This document shows, one piece after another, positions 48,792 through 50,000 of a DNA stretch of 50,000 bases (the first letter of the stretch is position 1; each line of letters begins with the position of its first letter). Under the pieces are notes generated by a model. The model saw only the letters and a program-made list of their open reading frames with translations. It searched no databases and was not told the origin of the DNA. Both the position numbers and the translations under genes were made by a program. Origin of the DNA: Letharia columbiana (taxonomy: Eukaryota; Ascomycota; Lecanoromycetes; Lecanorales; Parmeliaceae); the NCBI RefSeq assembly GCF_014066305.1, contig NW_023501095.1, positions 1 to 50,000 of the forward strand. The letters run 5' to 3'.

Positions 48792-50000
48792 ATGGTTCCC
48801 GGCAGAATGACACCCGTCATCATCGGCGTGGGCGATGTCAAAAACGGACCCCCAAAACGTCGAGGACGCAATTGAGCCCATGCTCCAAGCGATCGTTCGT
48901 GCCCTCAAAGACGCCACGTCGGAACACCGCATCGCTGAAGAACTCAAATCAAGCATCGACAGCGTCTCCATCGTCGCCACGTGGACCTGGCCGTATGCTG
49001 ACTTACCAAGCCTTCTGTCGGAAAAGCTAGGGATTCAGCCACGGCACAAAATATATAGCGAGCACGGAGGCAATCAATCGATGAAGCTTGTCGATGAAGC
49101 GGCAAGGAGAATCTGGCGGGGCGAGTGCAAAGTTGCCGTCATGACTGGTGGCGAAGCTTTGGCCTCGCGTACGTAAGGGATTATAAGGCTATCAGGAGCT
49201 GAAGAGGGTGTTCATGCTGACATGTAAGGCAATCGGCAGTGAGCGCCAGTGCAGCCGCAAAAAGAATGCCACCGCCTGGCTGGACGACGCCAGAACCGGG
49301 CGCAGAAGCTGCGTCTCCCTTGAATCTCTCTCGTCTTCGGGAAAGTAAGTGTTCCCAGATCTATGCGGCCCGTGCATGTTGCTCGTGCAAGCTGCGAATC
49401 AGGCATGGGAGCCACTCATTCAATCGGGCTCCCTATTCACGTTTACGCATTATACGAAAATGCGTTCAGGGCTCATCGCAAGCAGTCGATCAAGCAAAAC
49501 AACAAAGAATCCGCTCAACTATACGCAGAGTTTGCCAAAATTGCCGAGCAGAACGAATTCGCGTGGAACTGCGGACAAAAGACCCCAACAGCGCAGATTG
49601 TCTCTACTGTGACGGTAAAGAATCGAATGATTTGCTTTCCTTGTACGCTCTACCTTTGTCGCGACTCGTTTTTCACGCCAAGGTACTGATTCAAGCGTAG
49701 ATCCATTACTGATGAATGCGTTCAACAATGTCAATTTAGCTGCAAGCTGTATTTTGACTTCAACCGAGTATGCCAGACACCTTGGAATCCACGAGAGCAA
49801 ATGGATCTTTCCTCTAGCTGGCGCCGGTACCCAAGACTCCGATAATTGTCGGTATTCTCTTCAATTCATGAATGTCGAAGATATGGCTTATGAAAGTGGT
49901 CACATAGTCTGGGAGCGTCCAAATTTCCACTCAAGTCCCGCCATCTCACGATCACTAGATGCCTGTTTAGAAATTTCTGGCTTGGCTGAAAAGGAGGTAG
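48792..50000 (+). CDS. thiolase-like protein, 5' frameshift, 3' end outside window
   Basis: The ATG at 48792 starts the family's N-terminus (MTPVIIGVGDVKN), but one base too many lies near 48843-48850, and the protein continues in the next frame as DPQNVEDAIEPMLQAIVRAL, VATWTWPYADLPSLLSEKLG and YSEHGGNQSMKLVDEAARRI. Introns at 49169-49239, 49345-49402, 49643-49700 and 49848-49907 join AVMTGGEALAS to SASAAAKRMPPPGW, then MGATHSIGLPIHVYALYENA, FAWNCGQKTPTAQIVSTV, YPLLMNAFNNVNLAASC and DSDNFWERPNFHSSPAISRS. The open frame runs off the window. This matches the fungal acetyl-CoA acyltransferase-like/SCP-x thiolase family (acyl-CoA thiolysis or condensation, often peroxisomal). The last intron has an unusual GTCGGT donor. 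If the start is instead the ATG at 48835 (MSKTDPQNVED), the protein lacks its conserved first strand. Confidence 0.8.

Overview
The window is nuclear DNA of a filamentous ascomycete (Pezizomycotina). The evidence is intron-rich genes with short introns (mostly 47-110 bp, GT-AG, CTAAC/CTGAC-like branch sites), separate short intergenic spaces, and protein families typical of these fungi: F-box-like DUF7730 proteins, helical N-terminal domains of the STAND/helo-like type, late sexual development (Rds1-like) proteins and DUF3638/DUF3645 giants. A Dothideomycete is my best guess, but that is inference. All gene models were spliced by eye. For most of them the summed exons are a multiple of three and the junctions restore conserved family motifs.

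Layout: 1-1103, 3' part of a TPR-like gene cut by the window edge. 2.7-3.1 kb, a small putative secreted protein. 3.8-4.4 kb, a decayed F-box-like DUF7730 gene (-). 5.1-7.2 kb, a six-exon BOR1-type anion (borate) transporter (+). 8.4-9.6 kb, a cytochrome P450 pseudogene (+). 10.4-12.4 kb, a 631-aa protein with a helical N-terminal domain (-). 13.1-15.3 kb, an eight-exon MFS phosphate-transporter-like gene (+). 16.4-18.7 kb, a protein with a helical N-terminal domain plus ankyrin-like repeats (+). 18.7-22.5 kb is gene-poor and holds a long hairpin and a possible gene relic. 22.6-23.7 kb, a secreted late-sexual-development (ferritin-like) protein (+). 24.9-25.9 kb, a secreted ribonuclease T2 whose first intron is best read as GC-AG (+). 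27.0-37.05 kb, a 3204-aa DUF3638/DUF3645 protein (+). 38.3-39.2 kb, a second decayed F-box-like gene (+). 39.2-42.1 kb, low-complexity GC-rich DNA. 42.1-43.3 kb, a conserved fungal gene (-) needing three 1-nt frame corrections. 44.6-45.8 kb, an aldo-keto reductase gene (+) containing a 135-A run. 46.5-48.2 kb, NADP-dependent glutamate dehydrogenase (+). 48.8 kb to the right edge, a thiolase-like gene (+) with an N-terminal frameshift.

There is no obvious biosynthetic cluster. Housekeeping genes (GDH, RNase T2, transporters, the giant protein) are intact and lie among several decayed accessory genes. The most interesting items are: the giant protein, which shows helicase-like motifs; two signalling-type genes with STAND-like N-terminal domains that flank the phosphate transporter; a pair of distant loci sharing a tRNA-like Pol III B-box module, which may be a decayed SINE; the long A-run inside the aldo-keto reductase; and the clustering of frameshifted genes.
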